Positions 28,326 through 38,019 of a stretch of 60,528 nucleotides of DNA are shown one piece after another; position 1 is the first letter of the stretch, and each line of letters starts with the position of its first letter. A program made the position numbers and the translations under genes. Source of the DNA: Lentisphaerota bacterium (lineage in GTDB: Bacteria; Verrucomicrobiota; Lentisphaeria; Victivallales; Victivallaceae). The stretch is from contig SUVX01000016.1 in the NCBI GenBank assembly GCA_015061725.1, positions 1 through 60,528 on the forward strand. Direction: 5' to 3'. The notes beneath the pieces are model-generated. The model saw only the letters and a program-made list of their open reading frames with translations. It searched no databases and was not told where the DNA came from.

Positions 28326-29579
28326 ATGCGCAGAGTTGTTGTTACAGGATATGGTGCCGTTTCTTGTGCCGGTAACAGTGTTGCTGAACTGTGGAGTTCC
28401 ATGGTTGAAGGACGCTGCGGGTTGGGCCCCGTAACAAAATTCGATACAACAGAATACCGTACGAAAATCGCCGGAGAAGTCCGGAATTTTGATATTACAA
28501 AATATATGTCCGCCAAAGATGCCAAGCGTATGGATATGTTCTGCCAGTATGCCGTCGCTGCCGGAGATGAAGCCATGCTTTCAGCCGGTCTTGCTCTTGA
28601 TCCGGCTGAACGCGGTATTGATGACCGGCGTTTCGGCGTGCTGGTTTCCACCGGTATCGGTGGCTTGATCGTCATAGCTGATCAGCAGGATACGCTCCGC
28701 ACCCGCGGACCCGGCAGGATTTCCCCCCTGGCAATTCCCATGATGATCGGAGACAGTGCGCCCGGATGTCTTTCCATCCGTTATGGAGCCAAAGGACCGA
28801 ACTTCAGTCTCATGTCTGCCTGTGCTACCGGCTGTCACTCCATCGGTGAAGCCTGGTGGATGATTCGCAGAAATGATGCGGATGTGATGCTTGCCGGAGG
28901 TACCGAAGAAAGCGTTATGGAAATCTGCCTTGCCGGATTTTCAGCAATGAAGGCCATGAGTCAGCGCAACGACGATCCGCTGCATGCCAGTCGTCCGTTT
29001 GATTTGAACCGTGACGGATTCGTGGCTTCAGAAGGCTCCGGTGTGCTGGTTCTTGAAGAACTTGAACACGCCAAACGCCGCGGCGCAAAGATTCTTGCTG
29101 AAGTTGTCGGTTACGGTGCGACCGGAGATGCGTTCCATATCACAAGTCCCGATCCTGAAGGCGCAGGTGATGCCAATGCCATCCGTATTGCCATGCAGCA
29201 TGCCGGAATTCAGGCTGAAGACATTGACTACATCAATGCTCACGGAACAAGTACGCATCTGAATGATATGTACGAAACCAGAGCAATCAAACTTGCTCTC
29301 GGTGAAGCTGCGGCAAGAAAAGTTGCCATCAGCAGTACCAAAGGTGTTACCGGACATGCTCTCGGTGCCGCAGGCGGCTTGGAGTGTATTGCCTGCGTGA
29401 AAGCCATTGAAAACAGCATTGTTCCGCCGACCATAAACTATGAAACCCCCGATCCGGAATGTGATTTGGATGTGACGCCGAATGTTGCTGCCAAACGCGA
29501 TGTCCGTATTGCGGTCAATAACAACCTCGGATTCGGCGGACATAATGCGGTTGTGATTTTTAAGCGTTACGAAGATTGA
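28326..29579 (+). CDS. fabF: Beta-ketoacyl-ACP synthase II
   Basis: 417 residues, length typical of FabF. It condenses malonyl-ACP with acyl-ACP in fatty-acid elongation. The catalytic Cys-His-His set is complete: Cys166 (SACATG), His306 (NAHGTST) and His344 (TGHALGAAGG). The GFGGHNA glycine loop closes the protein. ATG at 28326 follows AAAAAGG at 28311-28317. It heads an operon with a FabK-like reductase (23-nt gap) and the three-domain acyl fusion. No acyl carrier protein gene is adjacent. Confidence 0.93.
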   Translation: MRRVVVTGYGAVSCAGNSVAELWSSMVEGRCGLGPVTKFDTTEYRTKIAGEVRNFDITKYMSAKDAKRMDMFCQYAVAAGDEAMLSAGLALDPAERGIDDRRFGVLVSTGIGGLIVIADQQDTLRTRGPGRISPLAIPMMIGDSAPGCLSIRYGAKGPNFSLMSACATGCHSIGEAWWMIRRNDADVMLAGGTEESVMEICLAGFSAMKAMSQRNDDPLHASRPFDLNRDGFVASEGSGVLVLEELEHAKRRGAKILAEVVGYGATGDAFHITSPDPEGAGDANAIRIAMQHAGIQAEDIDYINAHGTSTHLNDMYETRAIKLALGEAAARKVAISSTKGVTGHALGAAGGLECIACVKAIENSIVPPTINYETPDPECDLDVTPNVAAKRDVRIAVNNNLGFGGHNAVVIFKRYED

Positions 29580-29602
29580 TTTGTTAACAAAAGGGGGATT
29601 TT

Positions 29603-30646
29603 ATGGACCCGTTGAAGTGGAGTGTCCCTGCTGATTTGCTGACACCGTTGATGAAACGGGGAGCAGATTTTCTCGGATGCCGTTATCCGATTCTCTGCGG
29701 TGCAATGACTTGGGTTTCAGAACCGAAGTTGGTTTCCGCTGTTTGCAATAACGGTTGTTTCGGCTGTATCGCCGGAGGCAATGCGCCGACGGAGATCCTT
29801 GCTGCCCAGATCGAAGAAACGCGCCGTCTGACAAAAAATAATTTCGGAGTCAATCTTATTACCATCGCTCCTTCTTATCAGAATCACCTGGCGATGCTCA
29901 AAGATGCCCGGGTTCCCTATATCATCTTTGCGGGCAGTTTTCCGAAAGAAAAGGAAGTTGCAGAAGCAAAGGCGACCGGAGCCAAGGTTATGTGCTTTGC
30001 CTCAACGATATCCATTGCTGAACGCATGATACGATTCGGCGCAGATGCGATTATCCTTGAAGGCAGTGAAGCCGGCGGACATATCGGACACGTTTCTTCA
30101 ATGATCCTCATTCAGCAGCTGCTTTTCAAATATGCTGAGCAGATTCCGATTTTCGTTGCAGGCGGTGTCGCAACCGGAAAAATGATGGCGCATCTTCTGA
30201 TGATGGGCGCTTCCGGTGTTCAGCTTGGAACCCGCTTTGTTATGACAGAAGAGTGTTCCGTTCACCCGAAATTCAAAGAAGTGTTCCTCAAGGCGAATGC
30301 GCGTGATGCTATTGCCACGCCGCAGTACGATTCAAAACTGCCGGTGGTTGCGGTCCGCGCGTTGAAAAACAAGGGAATGCAGGAGTTCGGTGCGCTGCAG
30401 TTGCGCTTGCTGCGTGAATTGGAGTCCGGCAAAATCCACCGTCAGGAGGCTCAGGAAGAAGTTGAGCGTTTCTGGGTCGGTGCATTGCGCCGTGCCGCTG
30501 TTGACGGAGATGTGGACGGCGGTTCGCTCATGGCAGGGCAGGCTGTCGGTTTGATGGATAAAATCATGCCGATTTCCGATTTGGTGTGTGAACTTCTTGA
30601 TGATGCAAACTCGGCTTTGCTGGAAATCAAAAACAAGTTAGGTTGA
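29603..30646 (+). CDS. FabK-like FMN enoyl-ACP reductase / nitronate monooxygenase family
   Basis: 347 residues, TIM-barrel flavoprotein of the NPD/FabK family. Features: PILCGAMTWVSEPKLVSAV at the N-terminus, NFGVNLITIAP, and the EGSEAGGHIGH flavin/substrate loop typical of FabK, then PIFVAGGVATG and GASGVQLGTRF. Family members are either enoyl-ACP reductase II, the last step of an elongation cycle, or nitronate monooxygenase. The position directly behind fabF favours the fatty-acid role. It starts after AAAAGGGGG, 23 nt behind fabF, and is followed 7 nt later by the acyltransferase fusion. Confidence 0.8.
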   Translation: MDPLKWSVPADLLTPLMKRGADFLGCRYPILCGAMTWVSEPKLVSAVCNNGCFGCIAGGNAPTEILAAQIEETRRLTKNNFGVNLITIAPSYQNHLAMLKDARVPYIIFAGSFPKEKEVAEAKATGAKVMCFASTISIAERMIRFGADAIILEGSEAGGHIGHVSSMILIQQLLFKYAEQIPIFVAGGVATGKMMAHLLMMGASGVQLGTRFVMTEECSVHPKFKEVFLKANARDAIATPQYDSKLPVVAVRALKNKGMQEFGALQLRLLRELESGKIHRQEAQEEVERFWVGALRRAAVDGDVDGGSLMAGQAVGLMDKIMPISDLVCELLDDANSALLEIKNKLG

Positions 30647-30653
30647 TGATTAA

Positions 30654-33600
30654 ATGGCAGCTCCGTCGGTAATGCGCCGTACACTTCCGTTGGCACTGAC
30701 GGCTTTTTTCAGTTCGTTCAGCAGTTGCGGCTTTAAAGTGTGGGTCGTTCTGGCAGTTCTCGGCAGCAGTTTTGACTACTTCCGGGATTCTGTTTTTGTG
30801 CTTTCTGTTGTCGGCGTTTGTGTGCTGCCTTCGCTTTTTCTGCCGATGGTCAGCGGATTTCTGGCGGATAGATTTCCGAAACGTTACGTTGTTATCGTGG
30901 CAAATTTACTGGAACTTCCGGTTTTTTGTTTCGGAGCTTTTTCCCTGTCTCTGACATATCTGGGAGAAGCCGGAGGTTACCTGATATTGGGTGTCGTTCT
31001 GCTTTATTCCATTCTTGCTGTTTTTGCAACTCCGGCATTTGACGGTCTGCTGCCTGAAACGTTCAGTGAGCCGGAGTTATCCAAGGCTTACAGCAGAATC
31101 ATATCAGCCGGAACTCTCGGGTTTATTTCCGGGGCGGCGGTGATTCTTGTTGCTTTTCATTTCGGACTTTGTTTTTATATTTTGCTGGTTGTGCTGTTGT
31201 TGAGTGGTTGCTCTTCTGTCAGTATATTACCGGTGATTTCTCCGGTGCAGAGGCAGAAGGAACTTGCTTACAGTTTTAAATCAACTTTGGCAAAAGGTGT
31301 TGCCGCGCTGCGTTCCCGTCCGGGATTGCTGGCGGCGGCAATCGGAGAAGTCTGTTTTATCGGATTGGGCGTTGCATCCATTCCTCTTCTGGTGCTTTTT
31401 GGACGTTATGCTCTGCAGATAATCAGTTCCGCCAATATCACGCTGCTGCAAATGGCGTTGGGAATCGGATTTTTTATCGGCTGTTTCAGTGCGGGACTTT
31501 TGTCAAGCAAAAAAATAGAGTTGGGGCTGGTTCCTCTCGGTGCCCTGGGAATGGCTGTTGCTCTGCCTATGATCGTGTTTTTTCCGGGACATGCGGATAC
31601 TATCGGATTGGATCTGCCCGGTGAGCTTGCTGTTGATATTTATGTTTCTTTTCACGCAGGAGCCTTGTTCTGGACAGCCTTTGCCGGATTTTCCGGCGGA
31701 TTATTCCTCGTTCCGTTGCGGACATTTATTTTACAGGGGGTGAAACCTGAGTTTCGCGGTGCAGCTCTGGCAGTAAAGAATGCGGCGGCATTTGCGATTG
31801 GATCTGTCGCACTTTTGCTTGCTGTGTCATGTGCATTGGGCGGCGGACTGCTGGAGGGGCTTCCGCCGGTTTTTGCCAGCATTACATCGGTTATGCCCCG
31901 TGTTTCCTTTAAGGTTCTGCTGATCGGATTCGGTTTGACGGTATTCGGATTTACGGCACTTTCAATGTGGCTGCTGCCGAATTTTATGTTGAGGTTCATT
32001 ATTCTTGCATTGGGACACTCTCTTTACCGTCTCAAAATTACAGGCGCTGAAAATATCCCTGAGCGCGGACCGGCACTGCTGCTCTGCAACCATGTTTCTG
32101 TTGTTGACAGTGTGTTAATCAGTGCCTGCACCAGCAGAGAGATTCGTTTTATGCTCTATGAAGAATATTTTGATATGCCGCTTATCGGAGCCATTGCCCG
32201 CATGACCGGATTTTTCAGAGTGCCTTCTGTGCGTACAGCAAAGAGTTTGGAACAATTGTTCGGCAAGGTCCGCCAACACCTTGCTGACGGTGGTCTTGTC
32301 TGCAGCTTTCCGGAAGGACGTCTGTCCGGAAACGGATTGATGCGGGAATTCAAGTCCGGACATGAACGGATGCTGCCGGAAAATGTTGATGTGCCGATTA
32401 TTCCTGTCAACATTTCTTTTGCGTGGGGTAATATGTTTTCAAACTTTTTTACCAGACAGGGAAGTCGGAGAAAAGTATCTTTTCCGTTCTTTTCTGCGGT
32501 CACGTTCGGAAAACCTGTATCTCCGGAAATGTCCCGCTTTGAAATCCGCCAGAAAATAGCTGAATTGGGTGCTGAGGCATCTCAGGATGAATTGCCTGAT
32601 GAAGTGACTTTGCATCATGCCGCCGTTAAAATGGCGCGGAGGCATCCTGTCCGTAAAATATTTTCTGATTGTGACGGTAACGCATATTCTGCGATGAGTC
32701 TGGTTGCAGATGCGGCCTTATTGAGCCGTTACATCCGTAATCATGTACCGTCTGCCGAACAGTATGTCGGAACTTTACTGCCGAATGGAACAGCGGCAGT
32801 TAAAGCAATGCTGGCTATTCTGATGGCTGACAAAACGCCTGTTCCGCTGAATTACAGTACTTCTCAGGCGGTATTTGACCGTTCTGTGGAAAAGGCGGGA
32901 ATCAGTTTGATTATTACAAGCGGAATATTCCTTGACAAAATCCGGGTGACACCTCTTGATAAGGGCGTGTGTATTGAAGATCTTGAAAAAGATTTTTCAT
33001 TCCTGGGTAAACTGATTATGCGGATCGGTATTTTCTGTTTGCCGACGGCGGAGTTTATGAATATGATTTCGCCGCTGTCTGCTTTTGATTTGAAACGGGA
33101 TGCCGTACTTCTGTTTTCAAGCGGTTCGACCGGCAATCCCAAAGGCGTGTGTCTGACGCATCACAATCTCAACTCCAATGCGCGTTCTGTTGCCGGCGGT
33201 CTGGCTGTGGATTCTTCGGATATGGTTGTCGGAAATCTGCCGTTGTTTCACTCATTCGGTTTGAATGTCTGCTTCTGGATGCCGTTGCTGTATCACGTGC
33301 CGGTGGTTTATGTTGCCAATCCCCTTGATTCTTCTGCTGTCAGGGCGATTATTTCGGAGCGCAAGGCAACGCTTCTTTTTGCGACGCCTTCCTTTCTGCA
33401 GAAATATCTCCAGCGCTGCAAGGGTGAGGAGTTGGAGAGTTTGCGTTTGATTGCCACCGGTGCAGAAAAACTGCGGGCGGATATTGCCGCCAAAGTGCGT
33501 GAGTTGACCGGAGGGCGTCTTGAAATTGTTGAGTGTTACGGCTGTACGGAGTTGTCTCCGGTTGTTTCCATAAATTTGGCGCGCAATGTTGCGGATTTGG

Positions 33601-34214
33601 GCAGTAAAGTCGGCAGCCGTGACAGTATCGGTCTGCCGCTTGAGAATGTGTCCGTAAGAATTCTTGATCCTCTGAACTTTACACCGGTGGAGCAGGGGGA
33701 GGAAGGTATTTTGTGTGTCAAAGGTTCTCTTGTCATGCGCGGATATCTCAATGATGAAAAACTCACCCGTGAAGTAATGGCAGGAGATTATTATATTACC
33801 GGTGACATTGCCCGGATGGATAAACACGGATATATCCATATTTGCGGCAGACTTTCACGGTTCAGCAAAATTGCCGGAGAAATGGTTCCGCATGAGCTGG
33901 TTGAACGGACAATCAACGAGATGTGCGCCTGTGACAACCGCGTTGTTGCCGTCGGCGGATTGCCCGATCCTTCAAAAGGAGAGGCTCTGCTGGTGCTTTA
34001 TACGGATGAAATGCCCTTTACGCCTGAGCAGATTGTTGATCAGCTGCGGGAACGCAGTATTTCCAACTTGTGGATTCCCCGTGCCAAAAACTTTCATAAA
34101 GTAGACAGTCTGCCGCTTCTCGGCAGCGGAAAGCTTGATCTCTCTCTTCTGCGGAAAATCGCAGAGGAAATTGCTCAGCGCGAAGGTTTGAACACTCAGG
34201 TTGCCGGACAATAA
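30654..34214 (+). CDS. MFS (LplT-like) - PlsC acyltransferase - acyl-ACP synthetase (Aas-like) fusion
   Basis: 1186 residues with three modules. Residues 1 to about 445 are a multi-pass MFS transporter resembling the lysophospholipid flippase LplT. About 460-660 is a PlsC-type acyltransferase with the HX4D motif NHVSVVD (His480) and FPEGRLSGNG (about 552). About 690-1186 is an AMP-forming acyl ligase: SSGSTGNPKGV (about 822), YGCTELSP (about 962) and the TGDIARMDKHGY hinge (about 1055). In E. coli LplT and Aas are separate proteins that import and re-acylate lysophosphatidylethanolamine; here the activities are in one polypeptide. The start ATG at 30654 is only 7 nt after the fabK-like stop with a weak SD; ATG at 30672 is an alternative. 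It is last in the lipid operon, so it most likely repairs or remodels membrane phospholipids. Confidence 0.85.
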   Translation: MAAPSVMRRTLPLALTAFFSSFSSCGFKVWVVLAVLGSSFDYFRDSVFVLSVVGVCVLPSLFLPMVSGFLADRFPKRYVVIVANLLELPVFCFGAFSLSLTYLGEAGGYLILGVVLLYSILAVFATPAFDGLLPETFSEPELSKAYSRIISAGTLGFISGAAVILVAFHFGLCFYILLVVLLLSGCSSVSILPVISPVQRQKELAYSFKSTLAKGVAALRSRPGLLAAAIGEVCFIGLGVASIPLLVLFGRYALQIISSANITLLQMALGIGFFIGCFSAGLLSSKKIELGLVPLGALGMAVALPMIVFFPGHADTIGLDLPGELAVDIYVSFHAGALFWTAFAGFSGGLFLVPLRTFILQGVKPEFRGAALAVKNAAAFAIGSVALLLAVSCALGGGLLEGLPPVFASITSVMPRVSFKVLLIGFGLTVFGFTALSMWLLPNFMLRFIILALGHSLYRLKITGAENIPERGPALLLCNHVSVVDSVLISACTSREIRFMLYEEYFDMPLIGAIARMTGFFRVPSVRTAKSLEQLFGKVRQHLADGGLVCSFPEGRLSGNGLMREFKSGHERMLPENVDVPIIPVNISFAWGNMFSNFFTRQGSRRKVSFPFFSAVTFGKPVSPEMSRFEIRQKIAELGAEASQDELPDEVTLHHAAVKMARRHPVRKIFSDCDGNAYSAMSLVADAALLSRYIRNHVPSAEQYVGTLLPNGTAAVKAMLAILMADKTPVPLNYSTSQAVFDRSVEKAGISLIITSGIFLDKIRVTPLDKGVCIEDLEKDFSFLGKLIMRIGIFCLPTAEFMNMISPLSAFDLKRDAVLLFSSGSTGNPKGVCLTHHNLNSNARSVAGGLAVDSSDMVVGNLPLFHSFGLNVCFWMPLLYHVPVVYVANPLDSSAVRAIISERKATLLFATPSFLQKYLQRCKGEELESLRLIATGAEKLRADIAAKVRELTGGRLEIVECYGCTELSPVVSINLARNVADLGSKVGSRDSIGLPLENVSVRILDPLNFTPVEQGEEGILCVKGSLVMRGYLNDEKLTREVMAGDYYITGDIARMDKHGYIHICGRLSRFSKIAGEMVPHELVERTINEMCACDNRVVAVGGLPDPSKGEALLVLYTDEMPFTPEQIVDQLRERSISNLWIPRAKNFHKVDSLPLLGSGKLDLSLLRKIAEEIAQREGLNTQVAGQ

Positions 34215-34339
34215 ATTCCGGCGATCCCGTCTGTTGTGTCTCTGATAATTTCTCAGGAAAATGCTGCCGCAACCAGCCGCATGACTCAGGGAGACGGACA
34301 CCGTCCGGCTCAAATCTATACAAGAAACAACAGTACAAT

Positions 34340-34351
34340 GGAGGATTGAAT
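34340..34351 (+). promoter_or_regulatory. Ribosome binding site deciding the start of the ADP-ribose fusion gene
   Basis: A perfect GGAGG (34340-34344) lies 7 nt before ATG at 34352. The upstream in-frame TTG at 34346 is too close to it to be the start. Confidence 0.8.
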
Positions 34352-36556
34352 ATGTTGAAGAGTGATTCCGGTCGTTTTATCACGATGTATGACGAATATT
34401 ATCCCCGGGTTGAAAAAGAACTTGCCAACGGCAGGAAAGAAAGCCATTGGATGTGGTTTATTTTTCCGCAGATCAAAGGACTTGGAAACAGTAAACTTTC
34501 TATGTTTTATGCGATTCAAAACATTGATGAGGCAAAAACTTTTCTTAATTCTTCCTGCGGCGTAAGGATGTTGAAACTTTTGGAAATTCTTCTGGGATTG
34601 GACGAGAATGATCCTGAAAAAATTTTTGGCTCTATTGATGCCCGGAAAATGAAATCATCAATGACTCTTTTTTCTGAGGCAGATTCCTCCAATCCTCTTT
34701 TCAGTCAGATACTTGAAAAGTTTTACAACGGGGAAAAGGATGAAAAAACTCTGGCAGTTCTGGATATGCAGCAGAACGAAAGTGAGAATACTGCATGTCA
34801 GAATATTCAGGAAAAAGTTGCATCAGCCAGTGAACGGGGAGATATCGGTGCATTGCGTATGCTGCGGCGGGATGTTTTTAAGGAAACAATTACGATTGCT
34901 CAGCGCGGAGTTTATACGGTCGGAGACACTTATGTGTTTTTGCCCGATTCATCACAGATGATGAAAAATTCAAAAATGTACTGTCAGGTTGAAAATGTGA
35001 ATCTTCCGGAAAATTCCATCCGGACAGTGGTTGAAGTTTGTGACTGCGACTCTCTGCTTGCCGGGAAAAGGCTGCTTGAAGAGGGGTATCATCCCGCTGT
35101 ATTGAATTTTGCCAACCGGCAATCTCCGGGGGGAGGGGTTCTGAATGGAGCCGGGGCGCAGGAAGAAAATATTTTCCGCCGCAGTAATTTGTTTTTGTCA
35201 TTGTATCAGTTTCATTCAATCGGAATGAAATTTGATGTTCCCCGGAGAAATGAAAGTTATCCGATGGATAGAAACACCGGTGGCGCATATTCTCCGGATG
35301 TTACAGTTTTCAGAGGATCTGAACAGGAAGGATATTCCCTTTTGCAGAATCCATATCAGCTGGGAATTGTTACTGTTGCAGCCATGAATTCCCCTGAGTT
35401 GAAAAATCCGTATCAGATTGCAGATCATTTGGTTGAACCGATTTGTGAAAAAATCCGGACTGTTTTCAGAATAGCTTTGAATCACGGACATGATTCAATT
35501 GTTCTCGGGGCGTGGGGCTGCGGGGCATTCAGGAATCCGCCGCAACATATTGCAAAACTTTTCCATCAGGTCATGGATGAAAAAGAATTTTGTAATAAAT
35601 TTAAAAAAATTGTATTTGCGATTATGGAGCGTAAAAACGTTGATAACGGAAATTTACTTCCGTTTCTGGAGGAGTTTTCTGTTGCCGGAACAGGAAGCGT
35701 TTTTCAGAAACAGGAAAATAAAAAAGAATTGTTCAACCGCTTTAAAGGCATGTTCTGGGGATTGGTAATCGGCGATTGTCTCGGTTCTCCCATTCAGTTC
35801 ATGGATAAAGATAACCATCCTTATATTACAGAAATGAAGCCGTGCCGTCATTTTAATACGCCGGCAGGGTATTGGACAGATGATGCATCTATGGCATTCT
35901 GCGTTGCAGAAAGTCTTGTCCGGCTTAAAAAATATGAGCTTCCGGATATTGCAAATAACTTTGTGCGCTGGTATAACGATGGTTTTTATTCCAGTCTTCC
36001 TTATGCATTTGATGTCGGCGGTGCTACATGTCATGCGGTTAATTCTATTGCGAGAGGTTCTTTGCGTAATGGAATTGAAAGTTCTCAGGGGAACGGCAGC
36101 ATTATGCGGTTTGCACCGTCTTACATTTGGAATTATGGAAATTCCGACCGGAAAATTCTGCATGAAATCAGTGATTTGACCCATTGGAGCAGTAAAATTC
36201 GAGAGACGGTTGATCTGATGGCTGATATTTGTGATGAGCATTTATCCGGAGAACGGACTGCGGTCAAGTCTCTTTATAAGACGCGGGAGGAAGTTAACAA
36301 TTCCGGCTGGGCAGTTTCCACGCTTCAAGCCGCGTTGTGGGCCTTTGAAACAACAGAAACGTTTGAAGACGGAATGATTGCTGCAGTTAATTTGGGGGGG
36401 GATGCAGATTCCATCGGCGCTGTTTACGGACAGATTGCCGGAGCTTTTTACGGGTTTGATGCAATCCCCGAACGCTGGCTTTCTGCCGTTAAAGATCGGC
36501 ATCAAATCAATGAACTGATCGAAAATCTGATTGCTTTCAAAATTTCCAATTGCTGA
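34352..36556 (+). CDS. DUF1810 - PARG-like macrodomain - ADP-ribosylglycohydrolase triple fusion
   Basis: 734 residues from ATG at 34352. Residues 1 to about 135 match DUF1810 (GRKESHWMWFIFPQIKGLG; YAIQNIDEAKTFL), a family without an established function. About 160-440 is a TIGR02452/microbial-PARG domain with the ADP-ribose site GGGVLNGAGAQEE (about 260-272) and LGAWGCGAFRNPP. About 455-734 is an ADP-ribosylglycohydrolase (ARH/DraG type) with GDCLGSPIQF, the metal ligands in YWTDDASMAF (about 506) and GGDADSIGAVYGQ (about 682). All key residues are present, so both hydrolases look active. Likely role: removal of ADP-ribose from proteins, nucleic acids or small molecules, or salvage of NAD breakdown products. 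It is a single gene between the lipid operon and a convergent MATE gene. Its DNA looks more AT-rich than its neighbours, hinting at transfer; not measured. Confidence 0.88.
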   Translation: MLKSDSGRFITMYDEYYPRVEKELANGRKESHWMWFIFPQIKGLGNSKLSMFYAIQNIDEAKTFLNSSCGVRMLKLLEILLGLDENDPEKIFGSIDARKMKSSMTLFSEADSSNPLFSQILEKFYNGEKDEKTLAVLDMQQNESENTACQNIQEKVASASERGDIGALRMLRRDVFKETITIAQRGVYTVGDTYVFLPDSSQMMKNSKMYCQVENVNLPENSIRTVVEVCDCDSLLAGKRLLEEGYHPAVLNFANRQSPGGGVLNGAGAQEENIFRRSNLFLSLYQFHSIGMKFDVPRRNESYPMDRNTGGAYSPDVTVFRGSEQEGYSLLQNPYQLGIVTVAAMNSPELKNPYQIADHLVEPICEKIRTVFRIALNHGHDSIVLGAWGCGAFRNPPQHIAKLFHQVMDEKEFCNKFKKIVFAIMERKNVDNGNLLPFLEEFSVAGTGSVFQKQENKKELFNRFKGMFWGLVIGDCLGSPIQFMDKDNHPYITEMKPCRHFNTPAGYWTDDASMAFCVAESLVRLKKYELPDIANNFVRWYNDGFYSSLPYAFDVGGATCHAVNSIARGSLRNGIESSQGNGSIMRFAPSYIWNYGNSDRKILHEISDLTHWSSKIRETVDLMADICDEHLSGERTAVKSLYKTREEVNNSGWAVSTLQAALWAFETTETFEDGMIAAVNLGGDADSIGAVYGQIAGAFYGFDAIPERWLSAVKDRHQINELIENLIAFKISNC

Positions 36557-36573
36557 CCTGAAAAAGCTGACAC

Positions 36574-37914
36574 TTATTTCAAAAGTTTTTTCTGATAGCA
36601 GTAATAAGGTATGACAGAAAAGATAAGAGCTGCAATCCAGGCGGCGGGTTCAGTATAAAACAGGAGTTCTCTGCCGAACAACTTGACAAGACAAATTGCT
36701 GTCACAATACGGGCAACACATTCGGCGGCTCCGGAAACCATGGGCCAGAAGGAGTCGCCCAACGCATTCAATCCGTTGCGGTAGGTGTGGATGGGGAACA
36801 GTATCACCAGAAATATGCCCGAAACAATCAGATAAAGTTCCGCAACCTGCAAGGCGGATGAACCGTAACTGCCTTCAGACGCAATAAAAAGCTTCAGCAG
36901 ATATTTTCCGGGAAGCAGGACAAGAATGGTTATGACGACAGCCATGAATTCAGTCAGAAGAAAGCCTTTCCAGACTCCTTCTTTGAAACGCTGATAGTTT
37001 TTTGCTCCGTAGTTCTGGGAACAGAATGTGGCTATTGCAACACCGAGAGAAATGGCGGTACACTCCATTAAACCGTATATTTTATTGGTTGCGGTGAATC
37101 CTGCCACAAAAACGCTGCCCTGCAGGTTGATAGCGTATTGAACGACAATACCGCTTGCGGCGATAAAGACATATAAGAGTGCCACCGGCAGACCGAATTT
37201 AAAAAGTTCTGCCAGCATGTGAAAATCCATTTTCCAGACCTGCCGGGGCAGAGAGACGACTGTAATCTTTTTTATTTGTGTCAGGCAGTAAAAGAACGAT
37301 ACCAACTGTGCCAGAACTGATGCGGCTGCAGCTCCGGTGATACCCCAATGAAATCCGAAAACAAATAATATATCCAGTGCGATATTGACCGTTGCGGCAA
37401 TGAGCATGGCATAAAGCGGATGACGGCTGTTGCCGAAAGCCCGCAGAATTGCCGCTGCCATGTTGTATGCCATAACGCAGAGCGTACCGCTGATCATGGT
37501 AAGAAGATAATAAGCGGCACCGTTAATGATGTCCTGCGGTGTTTTCAGGAGTTCCAGTAAAGGACGTGCCAGCAGCAGACCGCAGATGGTGAGAAATATG
37601 CCGATTGCGCCGCAAAGCAGCGTTGACATGGCGATCACTTTGTTGGTTTTGGCATAATCTTTCATGCCGAAATAACGTGAAATAAAAGTTGCAAAACCCT
37701 GAGTCAACCCCATAATGACCCAGAGAATCATCCAGTAAATCCAGTCGCATGACCCCACAGAGGCGAGTGCTGATACGCCGACACCTCTGCCGACGATGGA
37801 GGCATCTGTAATCATATAAAGCTGCTGTCCGATATTGGTCAGCCACAGCGGCAGCGTGAATATGATCAGATGTCTGACCGGACTGCCGGTCGTCATATCA
37901 GTTGTTTGGTTCAT
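36574..37914 (-). CDS. MATE-family exporter (second copy, different subgroup)
   Basis: 446 residues from ATG at 37914, with GGGGA about 10 nt upstream; a longer frame to 37944 adds an unlikely leader. About 12 transmembrane segments. N-terminal TTGSPVRHLIIFTLPLWLTNIGQQLYMITDASIVGRG is split into typical MATE features (GSP...I..F.LPL, D.xIVGR). It lacks close similarity to the exporter at 19473 beyond the family pattern. It is convergent with the ADP-ribose fusion gene (17-nt gap, no obvious terminator). It lies downstream of and in the same direction as the efflux operon at 38020-41428, but a 105-nt gap separates them. Substrate unknown. Confidence 0.87.
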   Translation of the reverse strand: MNQTTDMTTGSPVRHLIIFTLPLWLTNIGQQLYMITDASIVGRGVGVSALASVGSCDWIYWMILWVIMGLTQGFATFISRYFGMKDYAKTNKVIAMSTLLCGAIGIFLTICGLLLARPLLELLKTPQDIINGAAYYLLTMISGTLCVMAYNMAAAILRAFGNSRHPLYAMLIAATVNIALDILFVFGFHWGITGAAAASVLAQLVSFFYCLTQIKKITVVSLPRQVWKMDFHMLAELFKFGLPVALLYVFIAASGIVVQYAINLQGSVFVAGFTATNKIYGLMECTAISLGVAIATFCSQNYGAKNYQRFKEGVWKGFLLTEFMAVVITILVLLPGKYLLKLFIASEGSYGSSALQVAELYLIVSGIFLVILFPIHTYRNGLNALGDSFWPMVSGAAECVARIVTAICLVKLFGRELLFYTEPAAWIAALIFSVIPYYCYQKKLLK

Positions 37915-38019
37915 GAAAAAAATTCCCCGTAAAATGTAAATCACATAATAGACAATCGGAACGGAGAATATTCAAGCGGACAATAAATTTTTATGCCGTA
38001 ATTTTTCCGGAATTCTGAT

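Noticed and set aside
6950..37125. CAGGTTG matches inside coding regions (for example near 6955, 24886 and 37120)
   Set aside because: They lack the flanking symmetry and promoter context, and a 7-mer is expected several times by chance in 60 kb.
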